A stretch of DNA of 64,000 nt, taken from contig PNKL01000007.1 of assembly GCA_013822425.1 (NCBI GenBank), positions 32,971-96,970 of the forward strand, written 5' to 3'. Made by a program: the position numbers and the translations under genes. Source of the stretch: Gemmatimonas sp. GTDB taxonomy: Bacteria > Gemmatimonadota > Gemmatimonadetes > Gemmatimonadales > Gemmatimonadaceae. Below, one piece after another: positions 1-10,866 of this stretch. The notes beneath the pieces are model-generated. The model ran no database searches. It was not told the DNA's origin and worked only from the letters and a program-made list of their open reading frames with translations. The stretch's first letter is position 1. Every line of letters starts with the position of its first letter.

Positions 1-120
1 AAAGCTACGGGCGGAGCGGGACGGGTGCAGGGTGGGGTGCAGGGGCAGGGGCACGGTGGGGTGCGGGGTGCAGGGAGTGGAAAGGACGAAGTGGTTCCGT
101 GTGGTGATCCACCCGGCGAA
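1..120. repeat. G-rich tandem-word repeat (family E), single arm
   Basis: The first 120 bases are a run of short G-rich words (GGGTGCAG, GGGGTGC, GGGGCA). The left edge, AAAGCTACGGGCGG, nearly matches the left edge of the inverted repeat at 49155-49323 (AAAGTTACGGGCGG), so this appears to be another copy of the same family. Only one arm is visible; a partner arm, if present, lies upstream of the window. No gene is convincing before gcvP, and I saw no glycine riboswitch-like structure in the leader. Confidence 0.5.
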
Positions 121-251
121 CGCTCGGGCATTCCCTCTCGCGGGAACCGTCCCAACGATCGCGGCGCCTTGTTAGTTTTATGGACGTCGCGCGCCGTAAC
201 GCACCCGCGTCGGGGGCGCCGCAGGCGCGCCGCACTGGAGAAGCGCGCACC

Positions 252-3110
<2,859 letters not shown>

Positions 3111-3230
3111 AAAGACAACAGAGAAACAACAGACAAACAACAGAGAGACAACAGACAGAAAAGGCAGAGGTCCGGAACTCGCGTGCCGGACCTCTGTTGT
3201 CTGTCTGTTGTCTGTCTGTTGTTTCTCTGC
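3111..3230. repeat. 11-bp tandem-word inverted repeat (family A), terminator-like
   Basis: Left arm: 11-bp units of the type ACAACAGAGAG in tandem. Right arm: their complement (CTGTTGTCTGT and variants). The centre is a perfect GC-rich stem, AGAGGTCCGG facing CCGGACCTCT. It fills the gap between convergent gcvP and gcvH, so it could form a very long hairpin and terminate transcription both ways. A second copy of the same family lies at 10746-10866. Confidence 0.85.
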
Positions 3231-3235
3231 GCCAG

Positions 3236-3637
3236 CTACTGTCCGCCGCCACCGGACTCCAAGTGCTTCTCGTACGCTTGGGCGTCCATCAATGCTGCGA
3301 CGTCTGCTGGCGCCACTCGTAGTTTGAGCATCCAGCCGTCCCCGTAGGGATCGCTGTTGATGAGTGACGGCTCGGCGTCGAGGCGCGGGTTGACTTCGAG
3401 CACTTCGCCCGCCACCGGGCTGTAGAGGTCGGACACCGCCTTCACGGCTTCGATGGTGCCGAACGAGTCATGCGCGCCGAACGTGGCGCCGGGCTTCGGT
3501 AGTTCAAGGTAGACGATGTCGCCCAGCTCACCCTGGGCGTAGTCGGTGATGCCCACCACAACCACGGTCGGGTCGGCGGTCGGCTTGAGGTATTCGTGGG
3601 AGTTGGTGTAGCGAAGATCGGCGGGTATCGAGGACAC
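3236..3637 (-). CDS. gcvH: Glycine cleavage system H protein
   Basis: Lipoyl carrier of the glycine cleavage system, shuttling the aminomethyl group from the P to the T protein. The lipoylation motif GTIEAVKAVSDLYSP is intact (lysine 66 when counted from the GTG at 3637), followed by the usual SP-x-G-E turn and the NSDPYGDGW segment. Length 133 aa fits the family. An in-frame TTG lies 7 codons upstream, but the GTG at 3637 has GGAG six bases before it (complement of 3644-3647). The short Gly-rich tail ends at the family A repeat. Confidence 0.96.
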   Translation of the reverse strand: MSSIPADLRYTNSHEYLKPTADPTVVVVGITDYAQGELGDIVYLELPKPGATFGAHDSFGTIEAVKAVSDLYSPVAGEVLEVNPRLDAEPSLINSDPYGDGWMLKLRVAPADVAALMDAQAYEKHLESGGGGQ

Positions 3638-3694
3638 GGATCGCTCCGGATGCTGCAAGGTGTATGCGAATTCTACCGGACGCGTCCGATAGGT

Positions 3695-4312
3695 TCAAGG
3701 CGATGCGGTGCGCGCGGCGCGCGCCATCAGGGCATTGAACACGGCGCGCGCCTGCGCCTCGAGCTCGGCCATCGTCCCGTCGTTGTCGATGATCCAGTCA
3801 GCCCGGTCGCGCTTTCGTTCGCTCGGCCACTGGGCGTCGATCATCGCGACGGCCTCGGCTTCGTCGAGGCCGCGATCGCGCATGAGGCGGTGGAGGCGCA
3901 CCGCGCGTGGCGCGTCGACCAACACGATGGCGTCAACCGTGCCGGTGAGGCCGGCTTCGAACAGCAGGGGAATATCGCAGACCACCATCCGCTCTTCGCG
4001 CGCCCGGGCGGCTCCCACGGCAGCGGCGCGCAGGCGGGCGACGTCCGGATGCACGATGGCGTCGAGTGCCGAGCGTTCGGCCGCGTCGGCGAACACGATG
4101 CGGCGAAGGGCCGCGCGATCCAGCGCACCGTCCGGTCCAAGCACGGCGGGCCCCCAGCGCGCCTTGATGGCCCGGAGCGCAGGAGTGCCGGGGGCCACCG
4201 CCTTGCGCGCCAGCGCGTCCGCGTCGATGAGCGTGGCACCCCATTCCGCGAAATGCCGAACCACCGACGATTTGCCGGCCGCGATGTTTCCCGTCAGTCC
4301 GATCACGAGCAT
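3695..4312 (-). CDS. coaE: Dephospho-CoA kinase
   Basis: Last step of coenzyme A synthesis: phosphorylation of the 3'-hydroxyl of dephospho-CoA. The N-terminus reads GLTGNIAAGKSS, a P-loop with lysine 14 when counted from the ATG at 4312. It is followed by IDAD and the CoaE segments IVHPDV, CDIPLLFEAG and WIIDNDG. At 205 aa it is a normal single-domain CoaE. A TTG three codons upstream is an alternative start, since AGGGG sits about 7 bases before it. It follows tnaA on the same strand after about 150 bases. Confidence 0.94.
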   Translation of the reverse strand: MLVIGLTGNIAAGKSSVVRHFAEWGATLIDADALARKAVAPGTPALRAIKARWGPAVLGPDGALDRAALRRIVFADAAERSALDAIVHPDVARLRAAAVGAARAREERMVVCDIPLLFEAGLTGTVDAIVLVDAPRAVRLHRLMRDRGLDEAEAVAMIDAQWPSERKRDRADWIIDNDGTMAELEAQARAVFNALMARAARTASP

Positions 4313-4466
4313 GGCGAACAATGGTGCCCCTGCAGCACTCCGTGCAACTTCCTTGCGGTGCCTCGACGCCGCGGATTCGCGCTCAGCGAGCTCATGCTGG
4401 TGGTCGCGCTGACCGCCAGCGCGGCGTCGCGCGTCGGTTCGGCGTCGGCTCGCCAGTGCGGCGACG

Positions 4467-5855
4467 CTACGCGATCACGCCGGGCACGAGCGGCGCGAAC
4501 TTCGCGGTGAAGTGCCGCAGGGCGGCGGGCTGCTCGACGATCCGTACGCCGCGGATGCGCGGTGCCAGCGAGTTCACGTGCCCCAGTACCTCGCACACGT
4601 AGTCCATGTGGCTCTGCGTGTAGACACGCCGCGGAAAGGCGAGGCGCACCAGCTCGAGGTCGGCCGGCTGCTCGGTGCCGTCCGGCTGCTGGCCGAACAT
4701 CACGGAGCCGATTTCCGCCGCACGAATGCCGCCCTCGAGGTAGAGCACGAGCGAGAGCGCCCACCCCGGGTACTCGGACGGCGGGATATGGGGGAGCCAC
4801 TGCTTGGCGTCGAGGTAGAGCGCGTGCCCGCCGGCCGGGCGCACCGTCGGAATGCCGGCGATCGCCATCTTCTCCGCCATGTACTCCACCATGCGGATGC
4901 GGTAGCGCAGGTAGTCCGGGTCGAGCGCCTCGTACAGGCCGACGGCGATGGCCTCGAGGTCGTAGCCGGCGAGGCCGCCGTACGTCGGGAAGCCCTCGGT
5001 GAGGATCAGCGTATTGCGGCAGCGCGCGGCCAGCGCGTCGTCGTGCATCGCCAGGAAGCCGCCGATATTGGCCATGCCGTCCTTCTTGGCGCTCATCGTG
5101 CAGCCGTCGGCGAGGGCGAACATCTCGCGCGCGATCTCGATGGGCGTACGGTCGGCGTAACCCGGCTCGCGGGTGTGCACGAACCACGAGTTCTCGGCGA
5201 AGCGGCACGCATCGATGAAGAACGGCACGCCGTGCCGCCGCGCGAGGGCCGAGGCGCTGCGCACGTTCTCCAGGCTCACCGGCTGGCCACCGCCCGAATT
5301 GTTGGTGACCGTGATCATCACCAGCGGCACGCGGCCCGGGTTGTCGCGCAGCACGCGCTCGAGCGCGTCGAGGTCCATGTTCCCCTTGAACGGGTGCAGA
5401 GCCTGCGGGTCGTGCCCCTCCTGGATGGGGAGGTCGAGCGCCTTGGCGCCACGGTGCTCGATGTTGGCCCGAGTGGTGTCGAAATGCCGGTTGTTCGGGA
5501 CAATGTCGCCGGGCTTCAGCATCGCGCCGGTGAGGATGTGCTCGGCGGCGCGCCCCTGGTGCGTGGGGATGACGTGTTTGAAGCCGGTGATGTCCTGCAC
5601 CGCACGCTCGAACACGTAGAACGAACGCGCGCCGGCATACGTTTCGTCCCCCTGCATCATGCCGGCCCACTGGTAGACGGACATCGCGCCCGTCCCCGAG
5701 TCGGTCAGCAAGTCGATGAGGACATCCTCGCCCTTGAGCAGGAAGACGTTGTAGTGCGCGGCGTCGATGGCGGCGGCGCGCTCGCTCTCGGTGGTCTGGC
5801 GGATCGGCTCGACCGTCTTGATGCGGAACGGCTCGATGATGGTCTTGTACTTCAC
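4467..5855 (-). CDS. tnaA: Tryptophanase (tryptophan indole-lyase)
   Basis: PLP enzyme converting tryptophan to indole, pyruvate and ammonia. The PLP motif MSAKKDG gives lysine 258, and NIGG follows. Two positions separate tryptophanases from tyrosine phenol-lyases. Where phenol-lyases carry an arginine contacting the phenol hydroxyl, this protein has Ile382 (AEIGS). Near the C-terminus it reads LRHFTAKF, with the tryptophanase histidine (His448) instead of Phe. The 462-aa length fits. The GTG at 5855 overlaps the TGA of the upstream regulator as GTGA, so translation is probably coupled. No TnaC-like leader peptide is seen; control may come from the AraC-type protein encoded upstream. Confidence 0.9.
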   Translation of the reverse strand: MKYKTIIEPFRIKTVEPIRQTTESERAAAIDAAHYNVFLLKGEDVLIDLLTDSGTGAMSVYQWAGMMQGDETYAGARSFYVFERAVQDITGFKHVIPTHQGRAAEHILTGAMLKPGDIVPNNRHFDTTRANIEHRGAKALDLPIQEGHDPQALHPFKGNMDLDALERVLRDNPGRVPLVMITVTNNSGGGQPVSLENVRSASALARRHGVPFFIDACRFAENSWFVHTREPGYADRTPIEIAREMFALADGCTMSAKKDGMANIGGFLAMHDDALAARCRNTLILTEGFPTYGGLAGYDLEAIAVGLYEALDPDYLRYRIRMVEYMAEKMAIAGIPTVRPAGGHALYLDAKQWLPHIPPSEYPGWALSLVLYLEGGIRAAEIGSVMFGQQPDGTEQPADLELVRLAFPRRVYTQSHMDYVCEVLGHVNSLAPRIRGVRIVEQPAALRHFTAKFAPLVPGVIA

Positions 5856-6655
5856 GGCGTGCCCTGTGCGTCGAGTCCCTGCGCCAGGTGGGGACGACCG
5901 ATGGCGCGCAGGAACTGCGCGGTGACAAAGCGGGCGCCGCCGCGCTCGCGGATCTCGAGCGGCGTCGCTCCCACGTAGCGCTGGCACATGTTGCGAAAGG
6001 CCGACCCCGACGGGAAGTCGAGCGCGCGCGCAATGCCGTCGGCGCTGCGCCTGGGATCGTCGAGCATCTGGCCGGCCACGATGAGCCGACCCCAGCCGAT
6101 CAGCTTCTGCGGGGCGGGGAGGTGCTCCTCGCGCAGCTTCTCCAGCAAGGTAGCCTTGGTGATGGACAGCGTCTCGGCGAGCCGGTGCGACGTGAGGCGC
6201 ATGTGGGCCCGCGTGACCACAATCAGGATCGCGTCACGGGCGGCGGTGTCCATGTCGGCGAGGCGATGTTGCAGCAGGGCGGCGACGCCGCGCGCCTCCG
6301 CCTGTTCCACCACGGTGCGCACCGCCTGCGGCGAGTCATCGAGATCCACGAGCAGCAGCCCGTCAAGGCCGGCTCGGCCGGCGTCGAAGAGGTCGCGCGC
6401 TCGCTGCGGCGTGGCGCTGACGTAGGCGATCAGGTTCAGGCGCGGAAACCGGGTGCGCAGTTGGCGGATGCGCTCGAAGCTGGCCGCACCGTCGGCGAAG
6501 AGGTCCACGACGGCCAGATGGACCGGTTCCGTAGCGCACGCGGAGAGCAGCTCATCCCAGCTGTGGCATGGGCTTACGGTGTGCTGGCCGCGGACGGCGC
6601 CGTTCACGCGCTGGAGGCATCGGTCGAGCGGAAGCAGCGTGGCGATAACGCCCAT
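5852..6655 (-). CDS. AraC-type transcriptional regulator upstream of tnaA
   Basis: 267 aa from the ATG at 6655, which has AAAGG five bases upstream. The C-terminal 100 residues look like an AraC-family double helix-turn-helix: DGIARALDFPSGSAFRN resembles the second HTH, followed by QRYVGATPLEIRERG. The N-terminal part (about residues 1-130, with VHLAVVDLF and LIAYVSA) resembles a degenerate receiver-like Rossmann domain rather than a cupin. Its stop overlaps the tnaA start, implying it regulates tryptophan breakdown. The inducer is unknown. Confident of the HTH, less so of the N-terminal fold. Confidence 0.75.
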   Translation of the reverse strand: MGVIATLLPLDRCLQRVNGAVRGQHTVSPCHSWDELLSACATEPVHLAVVDLFADGAASFERIRQLRTRFPRLNLIAYVSATPQRARDLFDAGRAGLDGLLLVDLDDSPQAVRTVVEQAEARGVAALLQHRLADMDTAARDAILIVVTRAHMRLTSHRLAETLSITKATLLEKLREEHLPAPQKLIGWGRLIVAGQMLDDPRRSADGIARALDFPSGSAFRNMCQRYVGATPLEIRERGGARFVTAQFLRAIGRPHLAQGLDAQGTP

Positions 6656-7005
6656 AGAGCCTTTGGGGTGTGGGCCGCCGTCAGGGCGACCCGGGGAACT
6701 TACCACGTACCCGACCCCGGCGGCAAAAGGGCTGCCGTGGGCTCCGTGGCCTTGGCCGCGCTCGTGGTGTCGGCCATCGACATGACGGGCAACTCGGGGT
6801 TGCTCAGCCGGTATCACGACACGAAGCGCGATCGCACCTTCGCGCTCGAGCCCGCGCTGAAGGTCGACAGGTCTCGCCTGCGGCGATAGCTGTCCGCTTT
6901 ACCCGGCTGCGCGGAGTGAGGGCGGCGCCGCAGGGACAGGGCGGACGGCCGTGGGAACCCTGGCGGATGGCGCGTCACGGGTGGTCTCGTCCGCGCCTGC
7001 GGTCT
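6656..7005. other. Gap with one possible small ORF
   Basis: This 350-base gap lies between the regulator and tdk. The only candidate gene is a 50-codon ORF on the plus strand at 6737-6889, listed separately. The rest (6890-7005) shows no clear hairpin, promoter or reading frame. Confidence 0.5.
6737..6889 (+). CDS. Possible small hypothetical protein (50 aa)
   Basis: GTG at 6737 is preceded by AAAAGGG at a 6-base spacing, an acceptable ribosome-binding site. The product would have a hydrophobic N-terminal stretch (SVALAALVVSAID) and a charged tail (YHDTKRDRTF), as in a small secreted or single-pass peptide. I do not recognise it. The frame is also open far upstream as antisense of the regulator, so it may be chance. 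Confidence 0.25.
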   Translation: MGSVALAALVVSAIDMTGNSGLLSRYHDTKRDRTFALEPALKVDRSRLRR

Positions 7006-7611
7006 TCAGAGCAAACTCGGCTGATCTCCCTTCAGCACCGAATGGCAGGCCCGGCAGCGTGCCTCGTAACTCTCGGTGCCGCCCACCATGATCTGCGGTG
7101 AGTCATAGCGTGCCGGCTTGCCGTCAATGAGGCGCTGGTTTCGACTCGCCGGCATCCCGCATACCACGCAGATGGCGTGCAGTTTGTCCACGACCTCGGC
7201 CAGGCACATCAGCCGCGGCATCGCCCCGAACGGTTCGCCGCGGAAGTCGGTGTCGATGCCGGCAAGGATTACCCGGACGCCGCGGTCGGCGAGCCCGGTG
7301 GCCACGTCCACGATGCCGTCGTCGAGGAACTGTACTTCGTCGATGGCGATCACCTGCGCGTCCGGGTCGACGCGCTGCGCCACCTGCGCGGCCGAGTCCA
7401 CGGGGACCGCCTCGACAGTTCGGCCATCGTGCGAGCCCACGGCGAAGACGCCGGTGTAGCGGTTGTCCAGGTGCGACTTGAACACCTGCACGCGCTTCTT
7501 CGCGATCATCGCGCGACGGACGCGGCGGATGAGTTCCTCACTCTTGCCACTGAACATCGAACCGGCGATGACTTCCACCCAGCCGCCGGTGAGCTGGAAA
7601 TGCTGTGTCAT
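7006..7611 (-). CDS. tdk: Thymidine kinase (class II)
   Basis: Salvage kinase making dTMP from thymidine. The P-loop [11 protein letters not shown] is near the N-terminus, the Walker B-like DEVQF follows, and the lasso region carries the zinc cysteines CVVCG and CRACH. The 201-aa length is normal for the bacterial/human TK1 type. Its ATG overlaps the stop of the upstream helicase-like gene as ATGA, so the two are co-translated. The pyrimidine phosphorylase at 38981 would draw on the same nucleoside pool. Confidence 0.96.
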   Translation of the reverse strand: MTQHFQLTGGWVEVIAGSMFSGKSEELIRRVRRAMIAKKRVQVFKSHLDNRYTGVFAVGSHDGRTVEAVPVDSAAQVAQRVDPDAQVIAIDEVQFLDDGIVDVATGLADRGVRVILAGIDTDFRGEPFGAMPRLMCLAEVVDKLHAICVVCGMPASRNQRLIDGKPARYDSPQIMVGGTESYEARCRACHSVLKGDQPSLL

Positions 7612-9092
7612 CGATCATCCCGTGGCCGGCGTGGGCCCGTGCCCCGCGGCTTGTCCCTGAATCCGCCTGTGCGCTTGTCGCCGTACGCGCGCGGCTTGTC
7701 ACCGTACGCGCGGGGCTTGTCGCCGTATGCGCGGGGCTTGTCGCCGACGCTGCGGCGCGGCGTGCGTTCGTCGCGATCGCCGGCTCCCGCCGTGCGGCGG
7801 GGCGGGCGATCCTCGCGATCGCGGCGCACGGTGCGATCCACGAACCGGGGCTTGGCGGCCTCGCGCGGATCGCGCAACGGAAAGTCGTCGCGCGGACGCG
7901 CCGGGCGCTCCGGGCGCTCCGGGCGCTCCGCCCGAGGCGCGGTCCGCGGCGCGGAACGTGGGGCGCGATCGGAAATCGCTGGAGCCGCGGTGAACGCAGG
8001 CGTGGGCGCCGGCGATGCGGCGCGCGCCGCCTCGAGTAGACGCAGCGCCGCGCCGGCGAGTTCGGCGCCGTCGTATTCGGTGAGCAGCGGTTCGAGCGAG
8101 ACGATCTCGCGGGCCGGATAGGACCCGGCGAGGACCGCCCGAAGTTCGGCGCGTAGCCGCTCTTCCTGGGCGCGCGCGGCGCTGGTGGCGCGGCGCGTGG
8201 TAAACGGCGTGACACTGGCGCCGCCGGCGAGACGCCGGAGCGCGCCGAGCTGGCGGGGCGCGATGAGTGCGACGGCGCGGCCCGGGTGCGACGACATCGC
8301 CGCCTCGAAAGCAGCCGGCGTGGGAAGGCCGGCGAAGACGACGAGGGCGACATTCTGTGGCGCAGCACCGTCGCTCACCTGCACGATCGTCGCCTCGGCC
8401 GGATAGCCGTGCGCGGCCAGCGCGGACTGCACGGACGCTGCGTCGGACGTGACCACCACCGCCGACGGCGGATCGAGATCATCGAGCAGGGACGGGACGA
8501 GTGTGGCGGCGCCGGAGCTCTGCACGCAGAGATACTGCACGGGAGCCGGCGTCGTCTCGCTGGACGCGTCGTCGGCGAGGCGGTGGGCCTTGTGGAAGTA
8601 GCGCTCGAGCAGGATCTCGACCACCGGCGTTGCCTCCGACGCCACGAGCACGCGCCGCGCCTCCTTGGGCACGGACGTCATCACGGTCGCGAGCTGGTCG
8701 GCGTCGTACTCCTCGGCGCCGACGAGCGCGATCACCTGCACGCCGTCGAGCGGCAGGGCCGAGGCGCTGAGCATGCGCTCGGCGTCGGAGGGCGTCACGA
8801 TGACGATGGGCGCGCCGTACGTCTTGAGCACGCGCGCGGCGCGCAGGGCGTCGGTGACCGGAAGCATGCGTGCGATGCCGGGGCGCGCGGTGCGGAGCGC
8901 GTCGGCGAGTTCCACAGCCGCGCCGGAATCGGGGACGCAGATCAGCGCGGCAGGCGACGTGCCCGGATCGCCACCGTCTCGGTCAATCAGCGGCGCGAGC
9001 CGGTCGGCGATGCGCCCCCAATGCGGGGCGACGAAATGCGCTACGGACGTGGTGCGGCCGGTGCTGCCGGCGGCGATTGGCGATGCGCTCAC
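7608..9092 (-). CDS. Degenerate DEAD-box-helicase-like protein with basic repeat tail
   Basis: About 494 aa from the GTG at 9092 (GAGG 5 bases upstream); a GTG at 9149 is an alternative. Residues up to about 330 have the layout of two RecA-like helicase lobes. However, no P-loop GKT is present, the DEAD position reads GAEEYD, and the SAT motif reads EAT. It is therefore probably not an ATPase, or is a highly diverged one. The last ~120 residues are disordered and Arg/Pro/Asp-rich, with three perfect DKPRAYG heptads (21-bp DNA repeats around 7675-7745) and further RG/RPR motifs, as in the RNA-binding tails of helicases. It is coupled to tdk. Function unknown; RNA binding is inferred. Confidence 0.6.
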   Translation of the reverse strand: MSASPIAAGSTGRTTSVAHFVAPHWGRIADRLAPLIDRDGGDPGTSPAALICVPDSGAAVELADALRTARPGIARMLPVTDALRAARVLKTYGAPIVIVTPSDAERMLSASALPLDGVQVIALVGAEEYDADQLATVMTSVPKEARRVLVASEATPVVEILLERYFHKAHRLADDASSETTPAPVQYLCVQSSGAATLVPSLLDDLDPPSAVVVTSDAASVQSALAAHGYPAEATIVQVSDGAAPQNVALVVFAGLPTPAAFEAAMSSHPGRAVALIAPRQLGALRRLAGGASVTPFTTRRATSAARAQEERLRAELRAVLAGSYPAREIVSLEPLLTEYDGAELAGAALRLLEAARAASPAPTPAFTAAPAISDRAPRSAPRTAPRAERPERPERPARPRDDFPLRDPREAAKPRFVDRTVRRDREDRPPRRTAGAGDRDERTPRRSVGDKPRAYGDKPRAYGDKPRAYGDKRTGGFRDKPRGTGPRRPRDDR

Positions 9093-9202
9093 TGCGACCT
9101 CGATTGTCAATGGCGTCAGCGCCAGCGTGACGCTAACTTCGTGTTGCACACACAATCTAGCGCAATTGCCCCCGGCCCTCCAATTCGGAGCCCGGTTCGA
9201 CC

Positions 9203-10384
9203 ATGTCGCATCCATTCGTGCCGTCGCCAAACGTCGCCTCCATCCAGGAGTCGGCGACCATCGCCGTCTCGCAGCGCGCCAAGGCGCTCCGCGCCGCCGG
9301 CCGCCCGATCATCGACCTCGGGGCCGGCGAGCCGGACTTTGACACGCCGGCATTCATCCTGGACGCGACCAAGGCCGCGCTCGACGCGGGCCACACCCGC
9401 TACACCGCCGTGGATGGCATTCTCCCGCTGCGCGAGGCGGTCGCGGCGGACGCGACGCGTCGCCGTGCCGGGCGCGACGCGGCGGTGACGACTGGCGAGG
9501 TCGTGGTCTCCACCGGCTCCAAGCAATCGCTGCACAACGCGACGTTCTCGCTCTTCGGGCCGGGCGACGACGTGCTGCTCCCCGTGCCGAGCTGGGTCAG
9601 CTACGTCGAGATGATCGGCCTGGCGCGTGCGAGGGTGATCGGCGTGCCTGGCGACCCGTCGCGGGGGCTCAAGATCACGCCGGCGCTGCTCGAGCGGCAT
9701 GCCACGCCGCGTACGCGCGGCCTGATGCTCAACTCGCCGACGAATCCGACGGGCGCCGTGTACGACGCCGATGAGCTGCGCGCCATCACCGACCTTGCTG
9801 CCGCGCGCGGCTGGTGGCTGGTCAGCGACGAGATCTACGCGCGCATCACGTACGACGTGGCGGAGGCGCCGTCGGTGCTTGACGTGGCGGAGCGTCGTGA
9901 CAACCTCGTGGTCGTCAACGGCGTCGCGAAGGCGTACGCCATGACCGGCTTCCGGATTGGCTGGTCGGTGGCGCCGCGCGCGGTGTCGCAGGCGATGACC
10001 GCCTTGCAGTCGCACACCACGTCCAACGCCGCCACGGAGTCGCAATACGCCGCGCTCGCCGCGCTGACGCACACGGCGGAGGCGAACGCAGCGGTGCGCT
10101 CGATGGTCGGCGAGTTCCACGCGCGCTGCGACGCCGCGCGGGCCATCCTCTCGGCGATCCCGGGGCTCGAACTGGTGGAGCCCGATGGCGCGTTCTACCT
10201 CTTCCTCAAGGCGCCGGGTGGCGACGGCACCGCGTTCGCCACGCGCCTGCTCGACGACGAGGGGATCGCCGTGGTCCCCGGAGCGGCGTTCGGGACGCCG
10301 GAGTGGGTGCGCGTGTCATATGCCGCCGCGCGCGCCGACGTGGAGGCCGGCATGCACGCCATCGTCCGAACCTGGCGGGCGTGA
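9203..10384 (+). CDS. Class I aminotransferase (aspartate aminotransferase-like)
   Basis: PLP-dependent fold-type I aminotransferase, 393 aa, cytosolic. Visible family motifs are LGAGEPDFDTP, SPTNPTGAVY, SDEIYARITYD and NGVAKAYAMTGFRIGW, whose lysine (K243) forms the PLP aldimine. This is the subgroup Ib pattern typical of bacterial aspartate or aspartate/prephenate aminotransferases; the exact substrate cannot be read from sequence. It is divergent from the helicase-like gene and is followed by the small AsnC-domain gene. Confidence 0.9.
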   Translation: MSHPFVPSPNVASIQESATIAVSQRAKALRAAGRPIIDLGAGEPDFDTPAFILDATKAALDAGHTRYTAVDGILPLREAVAADATRRRAGRDAAVTTGEVVVSTGSKQSLHNATFSLFGPGDDVLLPVPSWVSYVEMIGLARARVIGVPGDPSRGLKITPALLERHATPRTRGLMLNSPTNPTGAVYDADELRAITDLAAARGWWLVSDEIYARITYDVAEAPSVLDVAERRDNLVVVNGVAKAYAMTGFRIGWSVAPRAVSQAMTALQSHTTSNAATESQYAALAALTHTAEANAAVRSMVGEFHARCDAARAILSAIPGLELVEPDGAFYLFLKAPGGDGTAFATRLLDDEGIAVVPGAAFGTPEWVRVSYAAARADVEAGMHAIVRTWRA

Positions 10385-10454
10385 CCGGCGACCGAACGCG
10401 CGCTATGTTGGATTTCGTCCCGTTTCGTGCTCCTTCCCCAGCATCGGTGTTGCC

Positions 10455-10733
10455 ATGATCACGACCATTGTTCTCGTCAGGGCCGAACCCGCGCTGATCC
10501 CAAAATGCGCGGCGGCGCTTGCCGGCATCGAAGGAGTCACCGACGTCTACTCCGTGTCGGGCGAGTGGGACCTCGTCTGCATCATCAAGGTTGCGGAGTA
10601 CGACGAGATTGCGCACGTCGTCACGGAGGAGTTTCCCAAGGTGCCGGGGCTGGTGCGCACGACCACGCTGACCGCGTTCAGGGCCTACTCGAAGGCGGAT
10701 GTGGAGCAGGCCTTTAACATCGGCGTTGAGTAA
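10455..10733 (+). CDS. Stand-alone Lrp/AsnC ligand-binding (RAM) domain protein
   Basis: 92 aa, matching only the C-terminal effector-binding ferredoxin-like domain of Lrp/AsnC regulators. Features are the opening ITTIVLVRAEP, the GVTDVYSVSGEWDLVCIIKV strand pair, and VPGLVRTTTLTAF. No DNA-binding HTH is present. Such SARP-like single-domain proteins bind amino acids or oligomerise with full-length partners. It follows an amino-acid aminotransferase by 70 bases, suggesting an amino-acid-sensing role. The ATG has no strong Shine-Dalgarno. Confidence 0.85.
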   Translation: MITTIVLVRAEPALIPKCAAALAGIEGVTDVYSVSGEWDLVCIIKVAEYDEIAHVVTEEFPKVPGLVRTTTLTAFRAYSKADVEQAFNIGVE

Positions 10734-10745
10734 GCCCAGGCTTCA

Positions 10746-10866
10746 AGAGAGACAACAGAGAGACAACAGAGAAACAACAGAGAGACAACAGAGGGGCGTT
10801 CCGGAGTGTCGCTGCGCCCCTCTGTTGTCTCTCTGTTGTTTCTCTGTTGTCTCTCTGTTGTTTATC
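10746..10866. repeat. 11-bp tandem-word inverted repeat (family A), second copy
   Basis: Four or more 11-bp units (AGAGAGACAAC and one-base variants) face their complement across a perfect GAGGGGCG/CGCCCCTC stem. It lies between the convergent AsnC-domain gene and the lipoprotein gene. The right arm supplies the last codons and the TAA stop of the lipoprotein gene (10862-10864). Same word and spacing as 3111-3230. Confidence 0.85.

Noticed and set aside
1..251. Glycine riboswitch before gcvP
   Set aside because: I could not find paired aptamer-like stems; the leader is a G-rich word repeat followed by unstructured sequence.
180..251. Upstream ATG start of gcvP at 180
   Set aside because: The extra 24 residues are Ala/Arg-rich and unlike GcvP, whereas the GTG at 252 has a ribosome-binding site and begins at the family start.
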